DNA of 64,000 bases from Desulfopila aestuarii DSM 18488. Its GTDB lineage: Bacteria; Desulfobacterota; Desulfobulbia; Desulfobulbales; Desulfocapsaceae. The position numbers and the translations under genes were made by a program. How positions within the stretch are numbered: the first letter of the stretch is position 1; every line of letters begins with the position of its first letter. The stretch covers positions 1 through 64,000 of the forward strand of contig CAMBBS010000018.1 of the NCBI GenBank assembly GCA_945863875.1. The letters run 5' to 3'. Below the pieces are notes generated by a model, which saw nothing but the letters and a program-made list of their open reading frames with translations, did not search any database and was not told the origin of the DNA. This document shows, piece after piece, positions 9,931 to 18,558 of the stretch.

Positions 9931-10650
9931 ATGAAACAACAGCTCATCTTGCTATCCATTCCTGCCGGCGCTACTGCAATCAATAATCGGGTCGGAGTTT
10001 GGCGTGAAAATGATCGATGGACATATTTTCTCGGTGGCCATCCTATCTATTCGCATAAAGCAGACGACCTACGGATGTTTCGAATCGTTACCGCTCAATT
10101 GATTGAATCAGGCGGGTGCCGGCAGGTTGATATTCCATAGCAGATCCGAAGCAGCCAGCAAACTCGGAGTGAAATACAATACTCTTCGAAAAGCGATAGG
10201 TGATGGGAGACTGAAAGAACCTCCCTCTCCTCAGACAATCACCACCAAATCATCGCGAAGTATTGTGGATGCTGAAGCTGCCGGCGGATTGGGCACAGCG
10301 TGCACCAGAACGGAAGAGCGCATCGACGCAGCCTTTGGCATAGGCAATGGGGCGATCATTCGTTTTGAGCCTTGCCTCGATGTGCCGGAAGGAGGTGCGC
10401 TCTGCGCCCTGCCGGCACTTCTGGCAAACGGCCTTCTTCATGGCGCGGAATCACTGCTTGGCCAAGTCAGCGGATATTATCGTACACTGCATATTCTTTT
10501 GCTCCTGGCGTTCATGGCCCTTTGTCGCATCAAAACAATTGAGAAATTTCGAGGACATTCCCCTGGTGAGTTTGGAAAACTGCTGGGCCTGGATCGTGTG
10601 CCGGAAGTTCGTTGCCTGCGCCAAAAATTGGCTCAACTGTGTCCTTTCGG
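9931..10650 (+). pseudogene. Broken DDE-type transposase-like gene
   Basis: The first frame (9931-10140) starts with a good ribosome site (GAGGGAGAAGG) and encodes the N-terminal domain of a mobile-element protein family I recall as common in deltaproteobacteria (KQQLILLSIPAGAT...). It stops just where a helix-turn-helix should begin. A second frame (from about 10140) continues with a helix-turn-helix remnant (ASKLGVKYNTLRKAI), then a region that stays open to about 10640, where the family pattern ends. This implies an internal deletion with a frameshift, then truncation next to the IS66 element. Family assignment is from memory of similar proteins; the broken reading is seen directly. Confidence 0.55.
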
Positions 10651-10719
10651 CAAGCCTGCTTATCTCGCTGGTATTGTATATGCTATGATGTGGCGGGACA
10701 GCTTTGTCCCTGCTTTAAT

Positions 10720-12288
10720 TCAACAGGATAGTACACTGCCATTCTCCTTATAGTTCCAGGGCATCCAGCGGTGTGGATGAGCGAAGAGGTCGGCGCTGTT
10801 TTTCTGTAGTGCGGTGAGATAGTCAAATGGGTTAATGTTGCCCAGAAAGCAGGTGTGAATGATGCTCATGAACAGGTCACCGATATACGCCCCATGCTCG
10901 GTTTTGAAAAAAAGTGAGTTTTTCCGATGTATTATTGACATTTCGAGAGCACGTTCACAAACGTTGTTGTCCAACGGTGCCTTTTCAACCCGGAGAAAGA
11001 GCGTCAACGCCGACCAATGGTTGAGCATATAGTTGATCGCCTTGCCCAGACTGGAATTAGGTTCGACCTTCTTTTCGGCAAACTGCTGTTCCAGCCATTG
11101 GTGCAGATTTTTCATCAACGGGCCGCTGTTGTCCTGATGAAAATGCAAGCGCTGCTCAGGCGTCATGCCTTGCCTGGCGGCAATCGCGTCAAAATGGTAC
11201 ACCTTCCCCAATGTTTCCACGACGTATTGGCACTCATCGGCAAAGTGGTCGGCTACCTCGACAAAATTCCTTCGACCGTGCGTAAGGCAATTAGCCAGCA
11301 GGATCTGGAACTCTTCAGAGCTATTGCGCGACAAGGCGTCACACATCTGGATAGGTGGATCAAGACCGTTTTGCCGCTTGTCCAGAATGGCCGCGAGGTT
11401 TTCGCCGGCGTGTTTTCGGCCGGTACGGAATATGGCGATCTTTCGGTCATCGAGAATCGAGAGGATGCCGGTGGTGAAGATTCCCGTTCGGGAAAGCTTG
11501 GGTGAAGCATTCCGGTTTTCCGCCATCAACTCAAGGATTTTCATGGTGGTGTCATCGTTATGAAAGATGTCACCCTGAGCTGCCTGGCGGATAAGTTCAC
11601 TGAAGGCCGGATGAATCATGTCTGCCAGACCTTCGGCCACTTCCCAGCAGGTCGAGGCGGCCACGGGTACGCCCAGGGTAGCCTGAAGTCCGGCCAGACG
11701 ATTAAAAGGCATGCCGCCGCCATAGTGCAGGACAGCCAGTATGGCGGCTGCCGTCGCATCATATTTTTTCTTTCCGGCCTCAGGCGGCAAATCTGCTGTA
11801 AAGATCTTGCCGCAGATGTTGCAGCGCAGCTTCTCCAGCTCGTACACCGTGCCCCACAGAGGAGCGGTCCCCTTGATGCGAACGACTACCCCCGGACTTG
11901 ACTGCCGGTAAAGCCTGCCATCTTCGCAGGCTGGGCAAGGATCACAATGGTGCAGCGTCTGGTGGTTGATCGCCACCGTCTCTGCACCGGTATAGGTATC
12001 GGCGCCGTTTCGGCCATGCCCTTTGGTCTTTTTCTCTTTTCTGTCGGTCTTCTTGCGGCCGGTACTGTTCCCGCCGTTTTTGCTCTTTTCCGTTTTGGAG
12101 CCGAAAATCATCTTCAACAAGCGTTTGATGGAGGTGCTCTTTTCATTAACCGCCTGGTTGAGGAGAAGGTGGGTGTCAATCAACCCCTTGATGATCCGGT
12201 AGTCTTCGTCCGACAGCACATCTTTTACCCGGGCCAGCAATGCCTCCGCCTCTTCACCACTGATGTCGATCCTTTCGGTGACCGTCAT
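10720..12288 (-). CDS. tnpC: IS66 family transposase (TnpC)
   Basis: 522 residues, full length for IS66 TnpC. There is an N-terminal helical leucine-rich region, a basic stretch (KKTDRKEKKTKGHGRNG), and a zinc-binding segment with cysteine pairs (CDPCPAC and CNICG). The DDE catalytic core follows: first Asp in HNDDTTMKI, second in IQMCDALSRN, and the Glu in APLDNNVCERALEMSI followed by HRKNSLFF. The C-terminal segment is the typical IS66 tail. It shows no frameshift, so this is the only transposase in the window that looks intact. Its ATG overlaps the stop of the upstream DruA-like frame as ATGA, which implies translational coupling. Confidence 0.93.
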   Translation of the reverse strand: MTVTERIDISGEEAEALLARVKDVLSDEDYRIIKGLIDTHLLLNQAVNEKSTSIKRLLKMIFGSKTEKSKNGGNSTGRKKTDRKEKKTKGHGRNGADTYTGAETVAINHQTLHHCDPCPACEDGRLYRQSSPGVVVRIKGTAPLWGTVYELEKLRCNICGKIFTADLPPEAGKKKYDATAAAILAVLHYGGGMPFNRLAGLQATLGVPVAASTCWEVAEGLADMIHPAFSELIRQAAQGDIFHNDDTTMKILELMAENRNASPKLSRTGIFTTGILSILDDRKIAIFRTGRKHAGENLAAILDKRQNGLDPPIQMCDALSRNSSEEFQILLANCLTHGRRNFVEVADHFADECQYVVETLGKVYHFDAIAARQGMTPEQRLHFHQDNSGPLMKNLHQWLEQQFAEKKVEPNSSLGKAINYMLNHWSALTLFLRVEKAPLDNNVCERALEMSIIHRKNSLFFKTEHGAYIGDLFMSIIHTCFLGNINPFDYLTALQKNSADLFAHPHRWMPWNYKENGSVLSC

Positions 12289-12614
12289 TGCTCCACTCCG
12301 GTCAGACTGCTGCGAAAATCCCTACAGAGGGGATAGAGCCAGACACTCTTGGTCGGCACATCTCCTTCTCTGTTTCCCAGTTTGCCTTTGCCGCAGGTCT
12401 CGCCAACGCATTGCCAGTTTGCTGCCTTGTAGCAGGTACCTCGGAAGCGTTGCATCTCGACGAAGGTCTCCAGCAGAACCGGACGATACTGATACCGCTC
12501 CTGCCAGTCCGCGGCGAGGCGTTTGCCGGCCAGCGACAGGATCCTCGATCCCAGGTTCTTCGAGCGCACCCAAGGTAGTATTAGGAATCTGGCGAAATCC
12601 AAATATTTGGATTT
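12285..12614 (-). pseudogene. DruA-like (DUF4338) fragment coupled to the IS66 transposase
   Basis: From the palindrome leftwards the minus strand encodes KSKYLDFARFLILPWV, then NLGSRILSLAGKRLAADWQ, a segment ending FRGTCYKAANW, and finally VWLYPL. This is the C-terminal part of the DUF4338 domain found in DruA of the Druantia defence system and in mobile-element companions. The N-terminal two thirds of a typical DUF4338 protein are missing. The frame remains open to 12758 only because it reads antisense through the second copy. The stop overlaps the transposase start (ATGA), so the pair probably began as one operon in the element. Confidence 0.65.
12595..12614. repeat. Perfect 20-bp palindrome joining two DruA-like fragments
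   Basis: AAATCCAAATATTTGGATTT is its own reverse complement. Similarity extends imperfectly outwards to roughly 12564 and 12645. Both strands of the core encode the same peptide, KSKYLDF, as the start of two divergent DruA-like remnants. Confidence 0.85.
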
Positions 12615-12822
12615 TTCACGATTCCTCATTTTACTATGGGTCCAGGTGAAAAATCTGGCTTCTAAAATCCTCGCCATGGCCGCCAATTGGACCCATGTCG
12701 GGACCACGAAAGGTCGCGGCAAACTCGGACCGTCAGGAAAGCAAAGCGTGCCGATCAAAGATATCTGGCTTTATCCTTTGAACAAAAACTTCAAAAAAAT
12801 ACTAACTGCGTATTTCGAGTAA
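12595..12822 (+). pseudogene. Second DruA-like (DUF4338) fragment, internally deleted
   Basis: The plus strand encodes KSKYLDFSRFLILLWV, NLASKILAMA, then directly NWTHVGTTKGRGKLG and DIWLYPL before a TAA stop. Compared with the minus-strand copy it lacks about 30 residues between the KIL/RIL motif and ANW, the segment that carries LAADWQ and the FRGTCY motif. It is about as diverged from the other copy as two family members would be, so it is not a simple recent duplication. No transposase follows it. It is a relic. Confidence 0.6.
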
Positions 12823-12971
12823 CGGGATTAACCGAATGATTACGAGGTCATTAATGAGCCGACAGCATGGAACATCAGCGGGTTAATGGCCAGAGCCTAG
12901 ACAACAGTTTCTGTCGATTCACGATAAAACGGCTCGTTCGGCAACCGCGGCGTCAGGGTAAATGGAAATGA

Positions 12972-13181
12972 CTACTGCCAGCCGTATGCGGCGAGTTGCG
13001 TAAAAAAAAGATAGACGGCCAGCAGAAACACAGTGCCAATGCCCAGGCTTGCCGCGCCGCTTTGCAGTTGATCCTTGCATGACGTAAGGCGCTCTTTCAG
13101 AATGTTGATGAATGGATTCGTTCGGCTCGCGGGGCAATGACTGAAGATAATCTTGTTGATGGTTTGCGTGTGATCTTTCAT
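12972..13181 (-). CDS. Small single-pass membrane protein, 69 residues
   Basis: Start chosen at MKDHTQTINK, preceded by an excellent ribosome site (AAAGGAGGG, six bases before ATG). The product has a polar N-terminal half and one predicted membrane segment near residues 46-66 (LGIGTVFLLAVYLFFTQLAA). I do not recognise a family. It stands alone between the insertion region and the PilZ gene, and the strong translation signal is the main evidence that it is real. Confidence 0.6.
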   Translation of the reverse strand: MKDHTQTINKIIFSHCPASRTNPFINILKERLTSCKDQLQSGAASLGIGTVFLLAVYLFFTQLAAYGWQ

Positions 13182-13302
13182 TTCATACCCTCCTTTGTTG
13201 ATCTTACGGGAGAGTATAACCGCCCAGGGGTAGCACAGAGTGAGCACCCGCTGATTTTTTTAAAGGAAAGGAAAAAAACTGATCCCGGCAAACGGGAAAC
13301 AA

Positions 13303-13668
13303 TCAGGATGAAATCAGGATGATATTATTCCGATTGGCGTGACGGAGTTCTGTGGCCAGCATGGTCGAAAAATGGCTGACAAAATTCTCTTCAAGATCGG
13401 TGAATTGAACGGAAAATGCCGCCTCACCGGTACGCATCACCCGTGCTTTGAGTTCGAGCGGTCGGTCGCTTTCCGTCAGTTCGATGACGATAAGAACTTG
13501 ATCATTTTTCGTGAGTTGTGTACTGCTTTTTATGACAGCGCAGCCACTGGTGGAAATGTTCTGTAATATGGCTTTTCCCAGTTGACCGTTGGCCATATAG
13601 GTTATCGGCTTATTGGCAAGCTTGAAACGGAGTGCCGTTCGTTTGGACTTTTTAACTTTTTGAGCCAT
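13303..13668 (-). CDS. PilZ domain protein
   Basis: 121 residues, essentially a single PilZ domain, which binds cyclic di-GMP. The N-terminal RxxxR motif is present (RTALR at about 10-14), and the second motif appears as NISTSG at about 38-43, with asparagine in the position usually held by aspartate or asparagine. The domain then runs through the expected beta-barrel with TGEAAFSVQF. The protein would act as a small cytoplasmic c-di-GMP receptor for motility, adhesion or polysaccharide control. No cyclase or phosphodiesterase is nearby, so the partner is not indicated. The gene is monocistronic. Confidence 0.8.
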   Translation of the reverse strand: MAQKVKKSKRTALRFKLANKPITYMANGQLGKAILQNISTSGCAVIKSSTQLTKNDQVLIVIELTESDRPLELKARVMRTGEAAFSVQFTDLEENFVSHFSTMLATELRHANRNNIILISS

Positions 13669-13783
13669 GTGGACCTGCCGTTGTAAGAATTTTATTCTCT
13701 GTCGACAGAGTACGCTATCGCGAGATTGCCTGTCAAATTATTCAGCACAAAAATATTTGTTCTGATGATTTGTCATGGCATGG

Positions 13784-14668
13784 TTACAATGGTTTCTGAT
13801 TTCTCTGCAGCAGATGGAGCAGGTCATCCTTGCCGAACCTGTAGCTTTGCCGACAGAATTCGCATCGCACCTCCACGCCGTTTTCTTTTTCCAGCAGGGA
13901 GCGAATGTCCTCTTCCCCAAGTGAAAAAAGAGCTCCTTCCATCTTGGCCCGATTGCAGCTGCAGGCATAGACAAGTTGCCGCGAACCTATGGTTTTATGG
14001 GGGATGTTTTTAAATAAAAGTGACAAAATTTCCGCTGGACCTCTTCCTTCGAGAAGCAGCTGGGACAGCGGCGACATGGTGGCAATTTCTTTTTCCAGCT
14101 GTGAGAGTAGTGTCTCATCTGCGGGGGGAAGGGATTGGATCAGAAAGCCGCCTGCAGCGCCAATCGAACCATCCGGTGCCAGATGAACGGCCAGGGCGAG
14201 AGCCGATGGGGTCTGTTCGGACTGGGAGAGATAATAGGCAATATCTTCGCCAATTTCGCTGGTATACAGTTCGATTGTGCCGGGATATTTCCGGTTGTTG
14301 CCGATATCCTTCACCACGGTGAGAAAGCCTGCTTTACCAAGACCTCCGGCGACATCTATGCGTCCATCCTTGAGTGGCACCTCGGCATGGGGTTCGGCAA
14401 CGTAGCCCCGCACCCAGCCATCATAGCCCGCTTCGGTGATGATTTTCTTTAATGGGCCGTTTCCTTCGAACTTTACCTGGACGCTCTGGCTATCTTTTAA
14501 CAGTGCCGCCAGAAGAGCGGCGCCGGTCAGTGCCCTGCCGAGGGCTGCGGCGGCCAGTGGTCCGACATCATGACGTCGGCACGCCTCGGTGACAAGTTCT
14601 GTGGCGGTGCAGGCCACGCCGAAAAAATTGCCGGACAGCGAGATAACTCTTTCTAATCTATCGGCCAT
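13784..14668 (-). CDS. hslO: Hsp33 redox-regulated chaperone
   Basis: 294 residues, the standard Hsp33 length. The N-terminal fold includes DRLERVISLSG and the central GDGPLK-like segment as FEGNGPLKKI. The C-terminal redox switch has the zinc-binding cysteines as CSC (YACSCNRAKME) and CEFC (VRCEFCRQSYRF), both intact. Hsp33 is a cytosolic holdase activated when oxidation releases zinc from these four cysteines, so it protects against oxidative unfolding, relevant for an anaerobe meeting oxygen. The gene is on its own, with the PilZ gene downstream on the same strand. Confidence 0.95.
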   Translation of the reverse strand: MADRLERVISLSGNFFGVACTATELVTEACRRHDVGPLAAAALGRALTGAALLAALLKDSQSVQVKFEGNGPLKKIITEAGYDGWVRGYVAEPHAEVPLKDGRIDVAGGLGKAGFLTVVKDIGNNRKYPGTIELYTSEIGEDIAYYLSQSEQTPSALALAVHLAPDGSIGAAGGFLIQSLPPADETLLSQLEKEIATMSPLSQLLLEGRGPAEILSLLFKNIPHKTIGSRQLVYACSCNRAKMEGALFSLGEEDIRSLLEKENGVEVRCEFCRQSYRFGKDDLLHLLQRNQKPL

Positions 14669-14907
14669 GGTTTCCTGTCATTCGGGATTAATCGGTAGCG
14701 GCATTAAGATATTTATTTCGCTGTATAGTATATAGTATTAAATATGCCGGGAGCAACGTTGAATCTTTGGTAAGAATAATTTTACGTTTACGTACTCGTT
14801 AGAAAACGGTACAGTAAGTCGTTATTTTTCACCTCTATATCGTAAATGTTGACCAGTGCCGGTGAACGTTTACCCCATATCTCAACCTCAGACAAGGGAG
14901 TATCACA

Positions 14908-15471
14908 ATGCGATTTTTTGTTCTCTGCTTTTTGTTATGCTGCAGTGTGCCGGCAAATGCCAAAGAGATTGCCGGGGTGATGGTGCAGGAAACGCTGCAG
15001 ACGGAAGATGGTATTCAGCTGCATCTGAATGGTGCCGGCATCAGATCGAAGTTTTTTTTCGATATCTACATTGCTGAGCTGTACTTTGAGCATCCCTCGA
15101 GTGTGGCCGGTGAGGTGATTGAAAAGGACGGACGTAAACGGGTCGTCATGCATTTCCTCTATGATAAAGTGGAAAAGGAAAAACTGATCGCCGGCTGGGA
15201 CGAAGGATTTTCCGGCAATACCCCAGCGGAGGAAGTGGTCAAATTGCAGGAAAGGATCAATCAATTCAACGCGATGTTTGTCGATGCCAAAAAGGGCGAG
15301 AGCATCGTGCTTGATTATATCCCGGCCCAGGGGACCGTGGTCACTATCGCCAAAGAGGAAAAAGGTATAATCTCTGGAAAGGATTTCAACGACGCCCTGC
15401 TGCGCATCTGGCTGGGTGAAAAACCGGTCAACAAGGGCTTGAAAGAACAGCTGCTCAGCTATAACAAGTAG
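14908..15471 (+). CDS. Chalcone isomerase-like periplasmic protein
   Basis: 187 residues with a cleavable signal peptide (FFVLCFLLCCSVPANA, cleavage near residue 19). The mature part matches the bacterial chalcone-isomerase-like fold: GIQLHLNGAGIRSKFFFDIY, an Ala-Glu-Leu-Tyr strand, MHFLYDKVEKEKLIAGWDEG, and a C-terminal RIWLGEKPVNKGLKEQLL, a terminal pattern characteristic of the family. Bacterial members are not flavonoid enzymes; binding of fatty acids or another lipid is proposed for some relatives. Start codon preceded by AAGGGAG. Monocistronic, with a terminator at 15505-15541. Confidence 0.78.
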   Translation: MRFFVLCFLLCCSVPANAKEIAGVMVQETLQTEDGIQLHLNGAGIRSKFFFDIYIAELYFEHPSSVAGEVIEKDGRKRVVMHFLYDKVEKEKLIAGWDEGFSGNTPAEEVVKLQERINQFNAMFVDAKKGESIVLDYIPAQGTVVTIAKEEKGIISGKDFNDALLRIWLGEKPVNKGLKEQLLSYNK

Positions 15472-15504
15472 GCTAGACCAAGGTTGAACATCCATCGGGA
15501 GCAG

Positions 15505-15541
15505 ACGCCGGGAGTCACACCAGTCGACTCTCCGGCGTTTT
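15505..15541. terminator. Hairpin between convergent genes
   Basis: ACGCCGGGAGTC pairs with GACTCTCCGGCGT (one bulge), followed on the plus strand by TTT. It lies between the chalcone-isomerase-like gene and the GntR gene that converge here, so it can serve both strands. Confidence 0.7.
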
Positions 15542-15553
15542 GCGTCAGTTGTT

Positions 15554-16303
15554 TTATGCCGCGAGATGTTTCAGCGACATACTTTCTGGAATAGCCCTAC
15601 GTTTCTCAAAAAAATGCAGTACATAGAGAATGTGGGAGCGCATGGCCGCCTCGGCTTTTTGTGCATGCCGGTTCTTGATATGCTGGAAGATCGTCCGGTG
15701 CTGGTCGAGGATATCTTCGTAGGCGACCTCATTATGCTTCATGTGTCCTAGGCTCTTTTTTATGCCGACAAAGAGAAAATCATAAAAATTTCGCGTCAGA
15801 TGGATGAGAACGGGGTTTTTCGTGGAAAGGATGACCGCCATATGGAAAGCGGTATCCGCTGCTGTCGATATGGCGCCGGTATTGGCGAGGTCGTCTGCCA
15901 TCTCCTGCAGGCTCTGCTCGATAGCCTGCAGGTTAATGTCCGATGCCCTTTGGGCGGCAAGCTTTGCGGCGTTGCATTCCAATCCGAGACGCACCTCAAG
16001 AAGATCGAGATAGGTCGCCTCGTCGGTGTTCATCGCCCCGGAGAAGGGATTTCCCTTGCGGGTTTCCGGGGAGCTGACGAAGGTACCCTGGCCCTGGCCC
16101 TGAAGCTGGTACAGAAGTCCAATCTGTACCAGCTTGTCAATGGCGTTTCTGACCGATGTTCTGCTCACCTCCATTGAGGCGGCGAGATCCCGTTCCGGGG
16201 GAATCTGCTGCTCCGGTTTATATACTCCTTTATAGATCAACTCGCGTATCTGTTCAAAAACCTGGCAGGAGATGCGTTTGGGGGTAATGGGTCGTATATT
16301 CAT
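15554..16303 (-). CDS. GntR/FadR family regulator (LldR-like)
   Basis: 249 residues. There is an N-terminal winged helix of the GntR type (PPERDLAASMEVSRTSVRNAI at about 40-60) and an all-helical FCD ligand-binding domain (about 90-230) with conserved histidines suitable for a metal or carboxylate. FadR-subfamily members such as LldR and PdhR sense lactate or pyruvate. The gene follows the fused LUD gene by 47 bp on the same strand, so it is likely the third gene of the lactate operon and could feed back on it. A palindrome CTAGA-N4-TCTAG sits 10 bp before its start. Ligand assignment is inference from context. Confidence 0.82.
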   Translation of the reverse strand: MNIRPITPKRISCQVFEQIRELIYKGVYKPEQQIPPERDLAASMEVSRTSVRNAIDKLVQIGLLYQLQGQGQGTFVSSPETRKGNPFSGAMNTDEATYLDLLEVRLGLECNAAKLAAQRASDINLQAIEQSLQEMADDLANTGAISTAADTAFHMAVILSTKNPVLIHLTRNFYDFLFVGIKKSLGHMKHNEVAYEDILDQHRTIFQHIKNRHAQKAEAAMRSHILYVLHFFEKRRAIPESMSLKHLAA

Positions 16304-16313
16304 AATGGTCTAC

Positions 16314-16327
16314 CTAGAAACGTCTAG
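16314..16327. promoter_or_regulatory. Candidate operator CTAGA-N4-TCTAG
   Basis: A perfect 14-bp inverted repeat (5-bp arms, 4-bp spacer) just upstream of the GntR start, in the gap after the LUD fusion gene. It is a plausible autoregulatory operator. It does not match the FadR consensus I know (TGGT-N3-ACCA), so this is a visible palindrome with an inferred role. Confidence 0.35.
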
Positions 16328-16350
16328 TTTTTTTCTGAAGAAACGACGGC

Positions 16351-18543
16351 TCAGTAATTTTCGTTCAGCGATTCCGCCAGGAGCTCCATGGTATGTGCAC
16401 AGCGGATCGTTTCGTCCGCCTTGCCGACGGCGCCCTTCAACATGATCATACAGCCGGGACAATCGGTGGCGACGATTTTGACGCCGGTGTCCTCGATAGT
16501 CGCAACCTTGTCCTTGGTGATCTGTCGGGAGATCTGCGGGTGGCTGAGGAAAGAATAGGTTCCGCCAAAACCGCAGCAGCGGTCGGAGTTCTTCATTTCT
16601 TTGATCTGATGCCCGGAAGCCATAAGCAGAGCGCGCGGTTCCTTCCAGACATTGGAGCCACGCTTGAGATGGCAGGAGTCGTGGTAGGTTACGGTTTTTG
16701 TCGAACCCGAATCTTTTACCAAATCCATGGCCCGAAGTTTTTCTGATGCACCGAGGATATTTTCAAGAAATGCCGCGGCATCCATGGTTTTACTCGACAG
16801 GGCCATGGCCTTGGCTGACCACTGGGGATGATCGGCGAGCCTATCGACGAAATCTCGCTTCACCGCCATGGTGCAGGTTGGACAGATGGCGAGGATATAA
16901 TCGACATTTGCCTCGGTAAAGGCCTCAACACTCTGTTTGGCCAGATCCACCCCGGTCTCGGTATCGCCGGCGTACAGGGCGGGAATGCCGCAGCAGTTCT
17001 GGCCTTTGGGGAAAACCACCTCGACATCCAGAGCATTGAGTACCTTGATCAGGCTGACCCCCACTTCCGGATAGACGAAATCGGCGCCGCAGCCGACAAA
17101 GAAGCCGACGCGGTAGAGCGGCTTGGTGACATGCTGCAGGATTGTGTTGAATTGATCGCGAAAGGATTTCGGGGCAATAGACGGCAGGTCGCGCCATTCG
17201 GTAAAGTCTTTTTCCATGAAATGCAGGGGCAGGTGACGGATAATGCGACGTTCCGAGCCGCCGCTTTTTTTCTGGGTAACTGGCCGCTGCAGTTTGGAGG
17301 CGGCACGGACCATGCTGTGAAAAAGTGTGCGATTTTTCATCACCGCTTTGAAGGCGATGTTTTTCACAACGCCCATGCCGTATTCTTTGGTTACCTCGTT
17401 GCGCAGGTGCAGGATGATCTCTTCCAGATCTATTTTGGCCGGACAGACGGCCACACAGGAGCGGCAGCCGATACAGGCTCTGGTGATCTCTTTCGCCTTG
17501 TCCAGTCCCTCGTAAAAGGCGGTGAGGATAATGCCGATGGCCGAGATGTAGATCGAACCGAAGACATGGCCACCGACGGTCTGGTAGACCGGGCAGACAT
17601 TGGCGCAGGCGCCGCACTGGATACAGCGCAGGGCATTTTGACAGACTTGTGATTCGTACAGGGCTTCCCGGCCACCGTCGATGAGAATGATATGCTGCTC
17701 TTTTTGTTCTCCGCTTACCGGTACAGCCCCGCGAATCCAGGTTATATAGGAGGTCAGCAGCTGGCCGGTGGCGTTTCGCGGCAGGAGCCGGGTGATTTTG
17801 ATGGCATCCTCCATGTTGCGTACCAGTTTGTGGATGCCGGCAAAGACCACGTGTACTTTCGGCAGGGTCGCGCAGAGTCGGGCATTGCCCTCGTTGGTGA
17901 CCAGGCCGATGCCGCCGGTGTCGGCAATGAGGAAGTTGGCACCGGTCAGGCCGATATCGGCATTGAAGTATTCCTTACGCAGGCGCTGGCGGGCATGATC
18001 AACCAGGGTTTTAATCTCCGGAGAAAGTCGGGTGCCGGATTCCTTGGTGAAGAGTTCGGCCACCTCTTCCTTGAACATGTGGATGGCCGGCATGACCATA
18101 TGGCTCGGGCGCTGCCCGGCCAGCTGGATGATCCACTCGCCGAGATCGGTCTCCGAAGCACGGATACCCTGCGCCTCCAGGGCCTTGTTCAGGTGAGCCT
18201 CTTCGGATACCATTGATTTGGATTTGGCAATGAGTTTGGCCCCTTTCTCTTTGGCGAGCTTGATCACATAGTCGTTTGCTTCTTTGGTATCCCTGGCGAT
18301 AAAGACCTTGGAACCGGCGGCCTCGGCATTTTTGATGAATTCGGCGAGCAGTTCTTTGCGGCGTATCCGAACATCATCTTTCATGGCGGCGAGCTCGGTG
18401 CGCATCGCTTCAAAATCAAGGCCTTTGAAGGCGTTCTCCCGGGCTATCAGGTAGGCATCGCCAAAAAGGTGGAGCGCTTTACTGAGTTTTGGGTTGGCGA
18501 TAGCATCTTCAACACTCTTTTTATACGTTTCGTCCGTGGCCAT
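16351..18543 (-). CDS. LUD-type lactate dehydrogenase, LutB-LutA fusion iron-sulfur subunit
   Basis: 730 residues. The N-terminal LUD (LutB-like) domain spans about 1-300. Two 4Fe-4S ferredoxin motifs follow, with cysteines at 307, 310, 313 and 317 (CIQCGACANVCP) and at 357, 360, 363 and 367 (CIGCRSCVAVCP). Two C-terminal CCG domains resemble LutA and heterodisulfide-reductase-type proteins (FFVGCGADFVYPEVG with NCCGIP; DSCHLKRGSN with CCGFGG). This LutB plus LutA fusion matches the arrangement of the Desulfovibrio vulgaris DVU3033 type L-lactate dehydrogenase subunit, paired with a LutC-like partner. It should oxidise lactate to pyruvate, delivering electrons through the clusters to the membrane. 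Translated after lutC with a 15-bp gap. No truncation is visible. Confidence 0.92.
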   Translation of the reverse strand: MATDETYKKSVEDAIANPKLSKALHLFGDAYLIARENAFKGLDFEAMRTELAAMKDDVRIRRKELLAEFIKNAEAAGSKVFIARDTKEANDYVIKLAKEKGAKLIAKSKSMVSEEAHLNKALEAQGIRASETDLGEWIIQLAGQRPSHMVMPAIHMFKEEVAELFTKESGTRLSPEIKTLVDHARQRLRKEYFNADIGLTGANFLIADTGGIGLVTNEGNARLCATLPKVHVVFAGIHKLVRNMEDAIKITRLLPRNATGQLLTSYITWIRGAVPVSGEQKEQHIILIDGGREALYESQVCQNALRCIQCGACANVCPVYQTVGGHVFGSIYISAIGIILTAFYEGLDKAKEITRACIGCRSCVAVCPAKIDLEEIILHLRNEVTKEYGMGVVKNIAFKAVMKNRTLFHSMVRAASKLQRPVTQKKSGGSERRIIRHLPLHFMEKDFTEWRDLPSIAPKSFRDQFNTILQHVTKPLYRVGFFVGCGADFVYPEVGVSLIKVLNALDVEVVFPKGQNCCGIPALYAGDTETGVDLAKQSVEAFTEANVDYILAICPTCTMAVKRDFVDRLADHPQWSAKAMALSSKTMDAAAFLENILGASEKLRAMDLVKDSGSTKTVTYHDSCHLKRGSNVWKEPRALLMASGHQIKEMKNSDRCCGFGGTYSFLSHPQISRQITKDKVATIEDTGVKIVATDCPGCMIMLKGAVGKADETIRCAHTMELLAESLNENY

Positions 18544-18558
18544 GGCAGTTTTCCTTAA

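Larger units (their letters stand above)
10720..12614 (-). mobile_element. IS66-type insertion element with DruA-like companion
   Basis: The unit comprises the intact IS66 transposase and, overlapping its start, a DUF4338 (DruA-like) reading frame. No tnpA or tnpB accessory genes are present. The left end lies between about 10640 and 10720, where the broken DDE gene stops. The right end is obscured by the palindromic junction at 12595-12614. I could not identify terminal inverted repeats or a target duplication by eye, so the boundaries given are those of the coding parts. Confidence 0.6.

Noticed and set aside
12523-12758. Overlapping long frames on both strands across the palindrome
   Set aside because: Each is partly the antisense of the other DruA-like fragment; only the parts outwards from 12595-12614 are coding-like.
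16301-16315. TGGTCTACC as a FadR or LldR operator
   Set aside because: Two-base spacer instead of three and poor flanks; the CTAGA palindrome beside it is the better candidate.
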